Shown here: in pieces, positions 30,903-38,964 of the stretch
How the letters are laid out: every line of letters starts with the position of its first letter
Position numbering within the stretch: the stretch's first letter is position 1
Assembly (NCBI RefSeq): GCF_036014215.1
Contig: NZ_CP107921.1
Span: forward strand, 5,153,501-5,217,500
Reading direction: 5' to 3'
DNA from: Streptomyces sp. NBC_00440
Lineage (GTDB): Bacteria; Actinomycetota; Actinomycetes; Streptomycetales; Streptomycetaceae
Length of the DNA stretch: 64,000 nt
Made by a program: the position numbers and the translations under genes
Notes under the pieces: model-generated
What the model was told of the DNA's origin: nothing
What the model saw: the letters and a program-made list of their open reading frames with translations, nothing else
The model's database searches: none

Positions 30903-32519
30903 GTGCACACCGGCCGCACCGGCCGTGCGGACGGCGCGACCGATGGGCAGAGACCGGGGGCGGCGGGGATGGCGGACAAGACTGACACAGGACGTGCGGA
31001 CGAGGCCGGGGAGGCCGGGGAGGCCGACGGGCGGATCGCACCGCTGGACCGGAGACTGTTCGTCGTCGCGGGGGCGGTCTTCGCCGTGCTGATGGCGCTG
31101 TCCCCGCGCTACGGCTTCCACATCGACGAGCTGTACTTCCTCGACTCCGCCCGGCACCTCCAGGCGAGTTATGTGGACCAGCCTGCGCTGGCGCCGTTGC
31201 TGGCCAGGGTCTCGCTGTCACTGTTCGGGGTCTCGGAGGCGGGCCTGCGGCTGTGGCCCGCGCTGGCCGCCGCGGGCACGGTGGTCGTGGGCGGGCTGAC
31301 CGCGCGGGAGTTCGGCGGCGCGCGGCGGGCCCAGCTGCTCGCGGCGATCGCGACCGGCACCATGCCCGTGCTGCTGGGCGGCGCGCACGTCGCCAACACC
31401 ACGTCGTACGAGGTGCTGGCGTGGGCCGCGATCGCGCTCGTGGTCGTGCGGATCGACCGCACGGGCGACACGCGGTGGTGGCTCGCCGTGGGAGCGCTGG
31501 TCGGCCTCGGCTCGGAATTCAACCACCTCGCGGCTTTTTTCGGGATCGTCCTGCTGGCCGCCGTGCTGCTCGGCCCGGCCCGGCGGACCGTGGCCGATCG
31601 CCGGCTGCTCGCGGGCGCAGCGATCGCCGTGCTGCTCGTGCTGCCCGACGTGTGGTGGCAGGCGCGGCACGGCTGGGCCATGTTCGCGATGACGCGGGCG
31701 CTGAACGGAGAGAACGGAGGCCTGGGGAACGTCCCCACCTGGATCGTGGGGCAGCTCGGCATGTCCTGCCTGGTGATGACGGTTCTGTGGGTGGCGGGCC
31801 TGCGGTTCCTCCGGCGGTCCGGCCGGCCGCTGTGGCGGTGCCTGGTGACCGCGTACGCCGTGCTGTTCGTGCTGTTCGCCGTGACGACCGGAGCGCAGGT
31901 GTACTACCTGGGCGGACTGTACGTGTGCCTGCTGGCGGCCGGGGCGGTGGGACTCGACGGGTGGCTGTACTCCCGCCGGGGCCGGCTGCGCGACCTGATG
32001 ATCGGAACCGCTGTCTCGGCCGCGATGTTCGCCGTGATCGTGCTGCCGGTGCTGCCGCCCTCGGACGTGGCCTGGACGTACGGCATCAGCGCGAATTCGG
32101 GGGAGACCCTGGGCTGGCCCCAACTGGTCGGCACCGTACGGCAGATATGGACCGGGCTCCCGCCCGAGCAGCGTGCCGACGCGGTGATTTTCGCGGATGA
32201 CTACGGCGAGGCCGGCGCCGTCAACGAACTCGGCCGCGGTACCGGGCTGCCCACCGCCGTGAGCGCCCACAACACCGACTGGTGGTGGGGTCCCGGCAAC
32301 CCGCACGCCACGACCGTGGTGGCCATCGCCCCTGGCCCCGACCACGCCCCCGGGTACACCGCCCATCTGCGCCGGTACTTCCGGCACGTCCGCGTGGCCG
32401 CCACCCTCTCCAACCCCGACGGCGTGCACAACGTCGAATGGGGCGGCCACGTCTACGTCTGCACCGGCCCACGCCGCCCCTGGGGCACGATGTGGCCCGA
32501 ACTGCGCCACTACGGGTGA
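30903..32519 (+). CDS. GT39/ArnT-like membrane glycosyltransferase
   Basis: A 538-residue membrane protein with about ten TM helices and a soluble C-terminal domain (about 400-538). The first outside loop carries PRYGFHIDELYFLDSARHL, the acidic DE motif of dolichyl/polyprenyl-phosphate mannosyltransferases (PMT_2/GT39) and ArnT-like enzymes, followed by VDQPALAPLLARVS. It would transfer a sugar from a lipid-phosphate carrier to an extracytoplasmic acceptor; donor and acceptor are unknown. The GTG has GGAGGAG only 2 nt before it; an ATG 22 codons later (30969) is the alternative start. The first 45 residues are Gly/Ala/Asp-rich and soluble. Confidence 0.85.
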   Translation: MHTGRTGRADGATDGQRPGAAGMADKTDTGRADEAGEAGEADGRIAPLDRRLFVVAGAVFAVLMALSPRYGFHIDELYFLDSARHLQASYVDQPALAPLLARVSLSLFGVSEAGLRLWPALAAAGTVVVGGLTAREFGGARRAQLLAAIATGTMPVLLGGAHVANTTSYEVLAWAAIALVVVRIDRTGDTRWWLAVGALVGLGSEFNHLAAFFGIVLLAAVLLGPARRTVADRRLLAGAAIAVLLVLPDVWWQARHGWAMFAMTRALNGENGGLGNVPTWIVGQLGMSCLVMTVLWVAGLRFLRRSGRPLWRCLVTAYAVLFVLFAVTTGAQVYYLGGLYVCLLAAGAVGLDGWLYSRRGRLRDLMIGTAVSAAMFAVIVLPVLPPSDVAWTYGISANSGETLGWPQLVGTVRQIWTGLPPEQRADAVIFADDYGEAGAVNELGRGTGLPTAVSAHNTDWWWGPGNPHATTVVAIAPGPDHAPGYTAHLRRYFRHVRVAATLSNPDGVHNVEWGGHVYVCTGPRRPWGTMWPELRHYG

Positions 32520-32532
32520 CGCCCCGCCGCGC

Positions 32533-32605
32533 CCCCGCCTTGTGACGCGGGCCCGCTTGTGACGCGCCCCGCCTTGTGACGTGCCCCGCCTTGTGACGCG
32601 GGCCC
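32533..32605. repeat. about 17-bp tandem array between convergent genes
   Basis: Four units of the form (c)cccgc(c)ttgtgacgYg. It contains GC-rich self-complementary pieces and may also help terminate transcription. Confidence 0.6.
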
Positions 32606-32637
32606 GATCACACCGCTGCCCCGGTGACCGTCTTCGG

Positions 32638-33471
32638 TCACGGACCGGCCAGCGCCTGCGTACCCAGGACCGCGAGCAGCGCGAGCTTCTCGGCGTCCGG
32701 GGTGTCCGGTTCGGTCGTGTAGATCATGATGCGCAGGTCGCTGCCCGAGACGCTGAGCAGGTCGCAGTCCAGCGTCAGCTCGCCCACCTGCGGGTGATCG
32801 ATGGTCTTGTGCGGCGCGTCGTGCTGATCCACCGCCCCGGAATCCCACAACTCCGCGAAGCGCTCACTCCCGGCGCGCAGCTCCGCGATCAGGCGCCGCA
32901 GCCGCTGGTCCGCCGGATACCGGCTCGCCGTCGCACGCAACCCGGCAACCTGCGTGATCTCCAGTGCGTGCCGGGATTCCGGGGTGTGGCGGGCGCGGGT
33001 GCCCGAGCCGAGGAAGTTGCGCCACACCGCGTTGCGGTCCTTGCCGTGCCACTCGCCCATCAGCGCCGTGTACAGCGGGTTGGCCAGCAGCAGCGTCCAC
33101 GCCGCGTCGTAGACCGCGACCGGTGTGCCGGTCAGCCGGTCCAGCATCCGCTGGACGCCGGGCGTGATGTACGCGGGCACTGTGCCCCGCCCCGGCGGTA
33201 CGAGCCCGGCGGCGCCGAACAGATGCTCGCGCTCGGCTCCGGACAGGCGCAGTGCCCGGCCCAGGGCCTCGACGACCTGTAGCGACGGGTTGGCGGCCCG
33301 GCCCTGTTCGAGGCGGGTCACGTAGTCGACCGAGATTCCGGCCAGCAGGGCCAGCTCCTCGCGGCGGAGCCCGGCCGCGCGCCGGTGGCCGCCGACCGGG
33401 AGCCCGGCCGCCTCCGGGGAGACCCGGTCGCGCCAGCGCCGCACCGCCTGTCCGAACTCCGTGGTCGCCAT
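32638..33471 (-). CDS. MmyB-like XRE transcriptional regulator
   Basis: A 277-residue regulator: helix-turn-helix with RREELALLAGISVDYVTRLEQGR (about 36-58), then the PAS-like MmyB domain (VYDAAWTLLLANPLYTALMG ... RNFLGSGTRARHTPE ... LRATASRYPADQRLRRLIAELRAGSERFAELWDSGAVDQH) that binds a lipid-like ligand in this family. Such regulators usually control a divergent oxidoreductase, here the SDR. The ATG gives the normal family start; the frame is open further upstream without a good start context. Confidence 0.93.
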   Translation of the reverse strand: MATTEFGQAVRRWRDRVSPEAAGLPVGGHRRAAGLRREELALLAGISVDYVTRLEQGRAANPSLQVVEALGRALRLSGAEREHLFGAAGLVPPGRGTVPAYITPGVQRMLDRLTGTPVAVYDAAWTLLLANPLYTALMGEWHGKDRNAVWRNFLGSGTRARHTPESRHALEITQVAGLRATASRYPADQRLRRLIAELRAGSERFAELWDSGAVDQHDAPHKTIDHPQVGELTLDCDLLSVSGSDLRIMIYTTEPDTPDAEKLALLAVLGTQALAGP

Positions 33472-33572
33472 GCCACCACTGTGCCCCCACCCGCGTGGAT
33501 CGTCCTGGTACTGGCAGTCACAGGAAGGCGGGACGCCTGGCTGTACGCCCGCCCGCGCCGCATCGTGGAGGC

Positions 33573-34280
33573 ATGACGACAACACTGATCACCGGAGCGA
33601 ACAAGGGTCTCGGGTACGAGACCGCCCGCCGCCTCATCGCCGCGGGCCACACCGTCTACCTGGGCAGCCGAAATGCCGAACGCGGGCGCCGGGCCGCCGA
33701 GGAACTGGGCGCGCGGGCCGTCCAGCTCGACGTCACCGATGACGCGTCCGTGGCGGCAGCGGCCGAGGTCGTCGAGGCCGGGGGAGGGCTCGATGTCCTG
33801 GTCAACAACGCCGGGATCGAGACGCGCGGCGAGAACAACACCGTGCTCGGCCCCGCGGACGTGACAGCCGACGCGATGCGCACCACGTTCGAGACGAACG
33901 TCTTCGGTCCGGTGCGGGTCCTGCACGCCTTCCTTCCCCTGCTGCGCCGCTCGGCTGCCCCGGTGGTGGTCAACGTGAGCAGCGGTCTTGCCTCACTGAC
34001 CCGGGTCAGCACCCCGGACGACCCTGCGTACGCGTACCCGGGTGTCGCCTACCCGGCGTCGAAGACGGCGGTCAACATGCTCACCACGCAGTACGCGAAG
34101 GCCTTCCCGGACCTGCGGATCAACTCGGTGGAGCCCGGCTTCACCAAGACCGACCTGAACGGGAACACGGGCACCCAGACCGTCGAGCAGGGCGCCGAGA
34201 TCATCGTGCGCATGGCCCAGGTGGGGCCGGACGGCCCGACGGGGGGATTCTTCGACGCCGAGGGCACCCTGCCCTGGTAG
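33573..34280 (+). CDS. short-chain dehydrogenase/reductase
   Basis: A 235-residue classical SDR: TLITGANKGLGYETARRL cofactor site, SRNAERG favouring NADP(H), VNNAGIETRG, catalytic Ser in NVSSGLASL, and YPASKTAVNMLT (YxxSK form), ending with a usual SVEPGFTKTDLN segment. It belongs to the carbonyl reductase-like group often found divergent from MmyB-type regulators in Streptomyces, which probably regulate it. GTGGAGG precedes the ATG. Natural substrate unknown. Confidence 0.93.
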   Translation: MTTTLITGANKGLGYETARRLIAAGHTVYLGSRNAERGRRAAEELGARAVQLDVTDDASVAAAAEVVEAGGGLDVLVNNAGIETRGENNTVLGPADVTADAMRTTFETNVFGPVRVLHAFLPLLRRSAAPVVVNVSSGLASLTRVSTPDDPAYAYPGVAYPASKTAVNMLTTQYAKAFPDLRINSVEPGFTKTDLNGNTGTQTVEQGAEIIVRMAQVGPDGPTGGFFDAEGTLPW

Positions 34281-34306
34281 ATCCGGTGGGCGGTCGAGTC
34301 CCCGGG

Positions 34307-34354
34307 CCGGTTTCCAGCCCGGTCTGCGGCTCGGTCCGCGGTCCGGTCCGGACT
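34307..34354. repeat. 12-bp degenerate tandem array, four units
   Basis: ccggtttccagc, ccggtctgcggc, tcggtccgcggt, ccggtccggact. Non-coding, between convergent genes, partly inside the hairpin at 34332-34370. Confidence 0.55.
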
Positions 34355-34370
34355 CCGAGAGCGCGGACCG
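34332..34370. terminator. hairpin between SDR and proline iminopeptidase
   Basis: CGGTCCGCG (34332-34340) pairs with CGCGGACCG (34362-34370); loop of 21 nt. It ends just before the iminopeptidase stop codon. Confidence 0.55.
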
Positions 34371-34373
34371 GGC

Positions 34374-35336
34374 TCATTCCTGGCGGGCGAACCGGTTGAG
34401 GGCTTCGAGAATGTGGCCGCGTGTGGTCGCGCTGCCCAGATGGCCCGCGTCGCTGACGACGATCAGCTCCGCGTCGGGCCAGGCGCGCGCGAGTTCCCAC
34501 GCCGTGTCGAGCGGGCCGCCCATGTCCAGCCTGCCGTGGATCAGTACGCCGGGGATACCGGCCAGGCGGTGGGCGTTGCGCAGCAACGTCCCCTCCTCCA
34601 GCCAGGCGCCGTGGGAGAAGTAGCGCGAGCAGATGCGTACCAGGGCCAGCTGGGCTGCCGCCGGGCGGTCGCCGTACGGGTTGGACGCGCCCTTCGTCTC
34701 CCCGGACAGGACCGTGTCCTCCCAGGCACACCAGTCGGCCGTCGCCTTCTCCCGTACGGCGGCGTCCGGGTCCTCGGCGAGGCGTGCGTAGGCCGCGACG
34801 ACGTCGCCGTCCCGCGGTGTGCCGGGAGCTCCTGCCAGGAAGCGTTCCCACTGCTCGGGGAAGTAGCGGCCGACGCCCCGGAACAGCCAGTCGACCTCGG
34901 AACGCCGGGTGGTGGTGACAGCGGGGATGACGATCTCCGACACCCGCTGGGCGTGCGCCTGGGCGTAGGCCAGGATCAGCGTGGAGCCCCATGAGCCGCC
35001 GTACAGCAACCACCGGTCGACACCCAGGTGTTCGCGCAGCCGCTCCATGTCGGAGATCAGGTGCTGGGTGGTGTTGTGCCGCATGTCGGTCGCGGGGTCG
35101 CTCGCGTGCGGTGTGCTGCGTCCGCAGCCGCGCTGGTCGAACAGGACGACCCGGTACCGGTCCGGGTCGAAGAACTGGCGTGCCTGCGGGCCGCACCCCG
35201 ACCCCGGCCCGCCGTGGACGACGAGTGCCGGCTTCCCGGCCGGATTGCCGCAGACCTCCCAGTACACGAGGTTGCCGTCGCCGACGTCGAGCATTCCCTT
35301 GTCGTACGGCTCGATCGGTGCGTACAGCTCGCCCAT
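34374..35336 (-). CDS. pip: prolyl aminopeptidase (proline iminopeptidase)
   Basis: A 320-residue S33 peptidase: HGGPGSGCGP oxyanion region, FDQRGCGRSTPHAS, nucleophile elbow GGSWGS, and late Asp and His (HGRLDMGGPL, SDAGHLGS). It removes N-terminal proline from peptides in the cytoplasm. The wording and length are those of the classic PIP family rather than of general alpha/beta hydrolases. The ATG is preceded by a G-rich site. It stands at the junction between the accessory block and the conserved core. Confidence 0.93.
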   Translation of the reverse strand: MGELYAPIEPYDKGMLDVGDGNLVYWEVCGNPAGKPALVVHGGPGSGCGPQARQFFDPDRYRVVLFDQRGCGRSTPHASDPATDMRHNTTQHLISDMERLREHLGVDRWLLYGGSWGSTLILAYAQAHAQRVSEIVIPAVTTTRRSEVDWLFRGVGRYFPEQWERFLAGAPGTPRDGDVVAAYARLAEDPDAAVREKATADWCAWEDTVLSGETKGASNPYGDRPAAAQLALVRICSRYFSHGAWLEEGTLLRNAHRLAGIPGVLIHGRLDMGGPLDTAWELARAWPDAELIVVSDAGHLGSATTRGHILEALNRFARQE

Positions 35337-35452
35337 TCCCGGACCCCCTGGCCTGCTGGCTTCCCGGCCTCCTGGCAACAAGAAGCAGTATGGCCCCCGG
35401 AGTTCGCCGGGTGGGGCGGGCCCTCCGGCCCGCCCCACCCGGATCCCCGTTC

Positions 35453-37120
35453 CTACAGTCCCGCCGCCCGTGACAGGTCCGCCTTGATCGCCGTCAGGAC
35501 CCGGTCCGCCCGGGTCCTGGCTGCCGGGACCTCGCCGATGGAGTCCACCGGGACGACCACCTCCAGGTAGCACTTGAGCTTCGGCTCGGTGCCGCTCGGG
35601 CGGACGATCACCCGGGCGCCCTCCAGGTGGTAACGCAGGCCGTCCGTGGGCGGGAGGTGCTCCGTGCCGTTGGACAGGTCCTCGGCGCTGGTGACCTTGA
35701 GGCCCGCCAGTTCCGTCGGCGGCTGTTCGCGCAGCCGGCGCATCGCGTCCGCGATCACCGACAGGTCCTCGACGCGCACCGAGAGCTGGTCCGTCGCGTG
35801 CAGCCCGTGCTGGACGGCGAGTTCGTCGAGCAGGTCGAGCAGTGTGCGGCCCTCGGCCTTCAGCACCGAGGCCAGTTCGGCGACGAGCAGGGCCGCCGTG
35901 ATGCCGTCCTTGTCGCGTACGCCGTCGGGGTCGACGCAGTAGCCGAGCGCCTCCTCGTACCCGTACCGCAGGCCCTCGACGCGGGCGATCCACTTGAAGC
36001 CGGTCAGCGTCTCCTCGTACGGGAGCGAGGCCGCCTCCGCGATCCGGCCGAGCAGCGACGACGACACGATCGACTCGGCGAACGTGCCCGTCACCCCGCG
36101 GCGGACCAGGTGCGCCGCGAGCAGCGCGCCCAGTTCGTCGCCGCGCAGCATCCGCCAGTCGCCCTCGTACGGGACGGCCACCGCGCAGCGGTCCGCGTCC
36201 GGGTCGTTGGCGATGACGATGTCGGGGGCGGCGCGGCGGGCGGTCGCGAAGGAGAGGTCCATCGCGCCCGGCTCCTCCGGGTTGGGGAAGGCGACCGTCG
36301 GGAACGCCGGGTCGGGCTCGGCCTGCTCGGTGACGAGCACCGGCTCCGGGAAGCCGGCCCTGGCGAACGCGGCGAGCAGGGTCTCCGTGCCGACGCCGTG
36401 CATCGCCGTGTAGACGGTGCGGGCGGTGCGGGGGGAGCCGGGGGTCAGCACGGCGTCCGTACGGGCCAGATAGGCCTCCAGGACGTCCTCGCCGAGGATC
36501 TCCCAGCCGCTCTCGGGGCGCGGTACGTCGTGCAGGCTCCGCACCGCGTCGATCTGCGCGGCGATCTCGGTGTCCGCGGGCGGCACGATCTGTGAACCTC
36601 CCCCAGACTCCGTCCCGGGGTCCCCCCACCCGAGGTAGACCTTGTAGCCGTTGTCGCGCGGCGGGTTGTGGCTCGCGGTGACCTCGACGCCCGCGACCGC
36701 GCCGAGGTGGCGGACGGCGAAGGCGAGCACCGGGGTGGGCAGCGGGCGGGGCAGCACGGCGGCGCGCAGACCCGCGCCGGTCATCACGGCCGCGGTGTCC
36801 CTGGCGAAGTCCGCGGACTTGTAGCGGGCGTCGTAACCGACGACGACCAGGCCGCCCGCCCGGCCCTGTGCCTTGAGGTACGCGGCGAGGCCGGCCGCGG
36901 CGCGTATGACGACGGCGCGGTTCATCCGCATCGGCCCCGCGCCCAGCTCGCCGCGCAGACCGGCCGTGCCGAACTGGAGGGTGCCGCTGAAGCGCGCCGC
37001 CAGCTCGGCGGTGTCCCCGGAGGCGGCGGCCTCGATGAGCCGTGCCAGCTCGTCGCGGGTGTCGGTGTCGGGGTCCTCCGCCTGCCAGGTCTTGGCGCGG
37101 GTGATCAGGTCCTGCTGCAC
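35453..37120 (-). CDS. phosphohexomutase/phosphopentomutase-type enzyme (alpha-D-phosphohexomutase family)
   Basis: A 555-residue mutase with all four family loops: TASHNPPRDNGYKVY with catalytic phosphoserine Ser150, metal loop DPDADR, sugar loop FKWIARVE ... GYEEALGY, and phosphate loop RPSGTEPK. It interconverts 1- and 5/6-phosphosugars; next to PNP and with deoC in the same regulatory theme, a (deoxy)ribose-1-phosphate to 5-phosphate role is plausible, though most annotators call it phosphomannomutase. A 13-residue insert (164-176, GWGDPGTESGGGS) between NGYKVYL and QIVPP is coded by an interspersed palindromic repeat sitting in the gene. GTG start. Probably cotranscribed with PNP upstream, although repeats lie between them. 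Confidence 0.9.
   Translation of the reverse strand: MQQDLITRAKTWQAEDPDTDTRDELARLIEAAASGDTAELAARFSGTLQFGTAGLRGELGAGPMRMNRAVVIRAAAGLAAYLKAQGRAGGLVVVGYDARYKSADFARDTAAVMTGAGLRAAVLPRPLPTPVLAFAVRHLGAVAGVEVTASHNPPRDNGYKVYLGWGDPGTESGGGSQIVPPADTEIAAQIDAVRSLHDVPRPESGWEILGEDVLEAYLARTDAVLTPGSPRTARTVYTAMHGVGTETLLAAFARAGFPEPVLVTEQAEPDPAFPTVAFPNPEEPGAMDLSFATARRAAPDIVIANDPDADRCAVAVPYEGDWRMLRGDELGALLAAHLVRRGVTGTFAESIVSSSLLGRIAEAASLPYEETLTGFKWIARVEGLRYGYEEALGYCVDPDGVRDKDGITAALLVAELASVLKAEGRTLLDLLDELAVQHGLHATDQLSVRVEDLSVIADAMRRLREQPPTELAGLKVTSAEDLSNGTEHLPPTDGLRYHLEGARVIVRPSGTEPKLKCYLEVVVPVDSIGEVPAARTRADRVLTAIKADLSRAAGL
36597..36632. repeat. interspersed GC-palindromic element inside the mutase gene
   Basis: CTCCCCCAGACT ... 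GGGGTCCCCCCAC is the pattern of a well-known dispersed Streptomyces repeat (CTCCCCCAG ... GGGGGACCCCCA). Here it is in frame and adds about 12 codons. Confidence 0.65.
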
Positions 37121-37151
37121 GGTGGTTCTGCCTTTCGTTCCTCACGGTGGG

Positions 37152-37200
37152 TGGGGGCTCCGCCCCCGGGCCCCCGCTCCTCAATTGCCGGAGGGGCTGA
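37152..37200. repeat. interspersed Streptomyces intergenic element
   Basis: GGGGGCTCCGCCCCCGGG, then CCCCCGCTCCTCAA, then GCCGGAGGGGCTGA, a layout seen repeatedly between Streptomyces genes. It forms two hairpins and lies between PNP and the mutase. Confidence 0.6.
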
Positions 37201-37233
37201 ACAGGTGCCCGGCGTCGGCAGAATCCAGCCCCC

Positions 37234-37264
37234 TGGGGGCACCTCCCAGCGGTAGCTGGGGGAG
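37234..37264. repeat. interspersed Streptomyces palindromic element
   Basis: CTCCCAGC-GGTA-GCTGGGGGAG hairpin preceded by TGGGGGCAC, another common dispersed streptomycete repeat, 27 bp after the PNP stop. Confidence 0.6.
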
Positions 37265-37290
37265 ATCGAGGCCACAGGGAAACAGGTGCC

Positions 37291-38121
37291 TCAGATCCGC
37301 TCCAGCACCTGCGAGAGCAGCGCACCCATCCGCGTGGCGGAGTCCCGCCCGGCCTGCAGTACTTCTTCGTGGTTGAGCGGCTCGCCGGTCAGTCCGGCCG
37401 CCAGGTTCGTGACCAGCGAGATGCCGAGCACCTCGGCGCCGGCCTCGCGTGCGGCGATGGCCTCCAGCACCGTGGACATGCCGACCAGGTCGCCACCGAG
37501 CACCCGGACCATGTTGATCTCGGCGGGCGTCTCGTAGTGCGGGCCGGGGAACTGGACGTACACGCCCTCTTCCAGCGTGTTGTCGACCTCCTTGCAGAGC
37601 GCGCGCAGCCGCGGCGAGTACAGGTCGGTGAGGTCCACGAAGTTGGCGCCGATGATCGGCGAGGTGGCCGTCAGGTTGATGTGGTCACTGATGAGGACCG
37701 GCTGGCCGGGGCGCATCCCGGGGCGCAGACCACCGCAGCCGTTGGTCAGGACGACGGTCTTGCAGCCTGCCGCGACGGCGGTACGCACGCCGTGCGAGAC
37801 GGCGGCGACACCGCGGCCCTCGTAGTAGTGGGTACGGCCCAGGAAGACCAGCGCGCGCTTGCCTCCGACGGCGTACGAGCGGATGCGGCCGCCGTGGCCC
37901 TCGACGACGGGCGGCGGGAACCCGGGCAGTTCGGTCACGGCGAAATCGGCCACGGGCGTACCCAGTGCGTCGACGGCCGGCGCCCAGCCGGAGCCCATGA
38001 CGAGGGCCACATCGTGGGTCTCTGCGCCGGTGAGTTCACGGAGGCGGGTGGCGGCGGCGTCGGCGGCGACAGTGGGGTTGTCGGCGGCGCCCTGGATGTC
38101 CGGGTTAACTGAAGCGTTCAC
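37291..38121 (-). CDS. purine-nucleoside phosphorylase
   Basis: A 276-residue PNP of the trimeric type: GSGW phosphate loop, [42 protein letters not shown] and [31 protein letters not shown] (purine-binding region). It splits (deoxy)purine nucleosides to base and (deoxy)ribose 1-phosphate, which the mutase next door can convert to the 5-phosphate that deoC cleaves. The GTG start is set by TACCCT exactly 7 nt upstream, with no ribosome site. The deo-type palindrome sits 25 nt upstream of the start. Confidence 0.95.
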   Translation of the reverse strand: MNASVNPDIQGAADNPTVAADAAATRLRELTGAETHDVALVMGSGWAPAVDALGTPVADFAVTELPGFPPPVVEGHGGRIRSYAVGGKRALVFLGRTHYYEGRGVAAVSHGVRTAVAAGCKTVVLTNGCGGLRPGMRPGQPVLISDHINLTATSPIIGANFVDLTDLYSPRLRALCKEVDNTLEEGVYVQFPGPHYETPAEINMVRVLGGDLVGMSTVLEAIAAREAGAEVLGISLVTNLAAGLTGEPLNHEEVLQAGRDSATRMGALLSQVLERI

Positions 38122-38128
38122 GCCGAAG

Positions 38129-38158
38129 AGGGTAACCGTTCTGGGCCTACGCGCGTAG
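38129..38158 (-). promoter_or_regulatory. PNP promoter with palindromic operator CTACGCGCGTAG
   Basis: Minus strand: -10 TACCCT at 38134-38129, 7 nt before the GTG; the perfect 12-bp palindrome at 38147-38158 covers the expected -35 region. It is identical to the deoC site, and the flanking T/A extends the symmetry on one side in each case. Confidence 0.7.
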
Positions 38159-38202
38159 ATGTCTCGGTGGACGGACTTGGGATCGTTGTCTTGTCGTTTC
38201 CG

Positions 38203-38251
38203 ACGAATGCCCGGCGGACAGCCCACGAATGCCCGGCGGACGCCCGGCGGG
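38203..38251. repeat. 22-bp direct repeat
   Basis: ACGAATGCCCGGCGGAC at 38203 and 38225, plus a partial third unit, upstream of PNP and downstream of the cyclotransferase. Confidence 0.55.
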
Positions 38252-38300
38252 CGCCAGGTGAGAGCCGGGTGGGAGCCCGTGCGGGGCGGCCCCGCGGCCC

Positions 38301-38738
38301 TCAGCAGGGGCGCTTGCGGAGCTCCATCACATAGTCGTGCGGCGCGCCGGCGGACTCGGCCGCGTCGGCCAGCTCGCCCAGGTACCGCGCCGACGGCAGC
38401 CCGCCCTCGTACCCGTTCAGTACGTAGATCCAGGCGGGCTCCTCGCCCTCCAGGGTGTCCACCCGGACCCGCATCCGCCGGTATATGTCGAGGCCGACGC
38501 CCTCCCAGCGGTCCATCGAGTCCTGGTCCATCGGGGCGATGTCGTACACAGCGACGAAGACCTGCGAGCGCGGGGCCTCCACCAGCGTGGCGAGCGCGCC
38601 CTCCCAGCCCATCTGCTCCCCGCCGAAGGTCAGCCGCCAGCCGTTGAGCCAGCCGGTGCCGCGCAGGGGGGAGTGCGGAGCGCGGCGACTCATCAGCCGC
38701 GCGTCGAGGTTGCCGGCGTACGCGGCGTAGAGCGACAT
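38301..38738 (-). CDS. gamma-glutamylcyclotransferase-fold protein
   Basis: A 145-residue protein starting [12 protein letters not shown], the YGxNL-like substrate loop of the GGCT/AIG2 fold, with [17 protein letters not shown] (the helix-strand containing the family's general acid region) and [24 protein letters not shown]. It would form 5-oxoproline from gamma-glutamyl compounds or act on a related amide; exact role unknown. TACCCT-N7-ATG without a ribosome site points to a leaderless mRNA. Conserved position next to PNP and LpdA in Streptomyces (from memory). Confidence 0.85.
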   Translation of the reverse strand: MSLYAAYAGNLDARLMSRRAPHSPLRGTGWLNGWRLTFGGEQMGWEGALATLVEAPRSQVFVAVYDIAPMDQDSMDRWEGVGLDIYRRMRVRVDTLEGEEPAWIYVLNGYEGGLPSARYLGELADAAESAGAPHDYVMELRKRPC

Positions 38739-38745
38739 GCTGTCG

Positions 38746-38751
38746 AGGGTA
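38746..38751 (-). promoter_or_regulatory. -10 box (TACCCT) of the cyclotransferase gene
   Basis: TACCCT-N7-ATG on the minus strand; leaderless start predicted. Confidence 0.45.
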
Positions 38752-38964
38752 CGACAGTGGCATTTCGGGGCCGGGTCACTTCGCCGCGACAGCCGGCCGG
38801 AAGGGCACCCCCGGGCGCGTCCGACGGGCCGGGGTGCCCCCGGGGGTGAAGCATCTTGAAGAGTGCGGGACAATGAGGCACGTACTGCATTCCCCGGGGG
38901 CACCCCCCGGACCCCCGGCCGGGGCGGCAGTGCGGCCGGGGTGACAACGCGAGGCGGATTTTTC

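Noticed and set aside
6636..34280. The 28-kb accessory block as an integrated mobile element
   Set aside because: No integrase, transposase, tRNA target or flanking direct repeat was seen; composition looks like the rest apart from the TTA-containing regulator.
34374..37325. 983-codon minus-strand frame as a giant fusion of mutase and iminopeptidase
   Set aside because: The mutase part is read in the wrong frame (Arg/Pro/Gly-rich); the two proteins are separate genes in different frames.
37291..38763. Long minus-strand frame extending PNP to about 490 residues
   Set aside because: The extension runs through the cyclotransferase gene in another frame and through the operator; PNP has normal length from the GTG at 38121.
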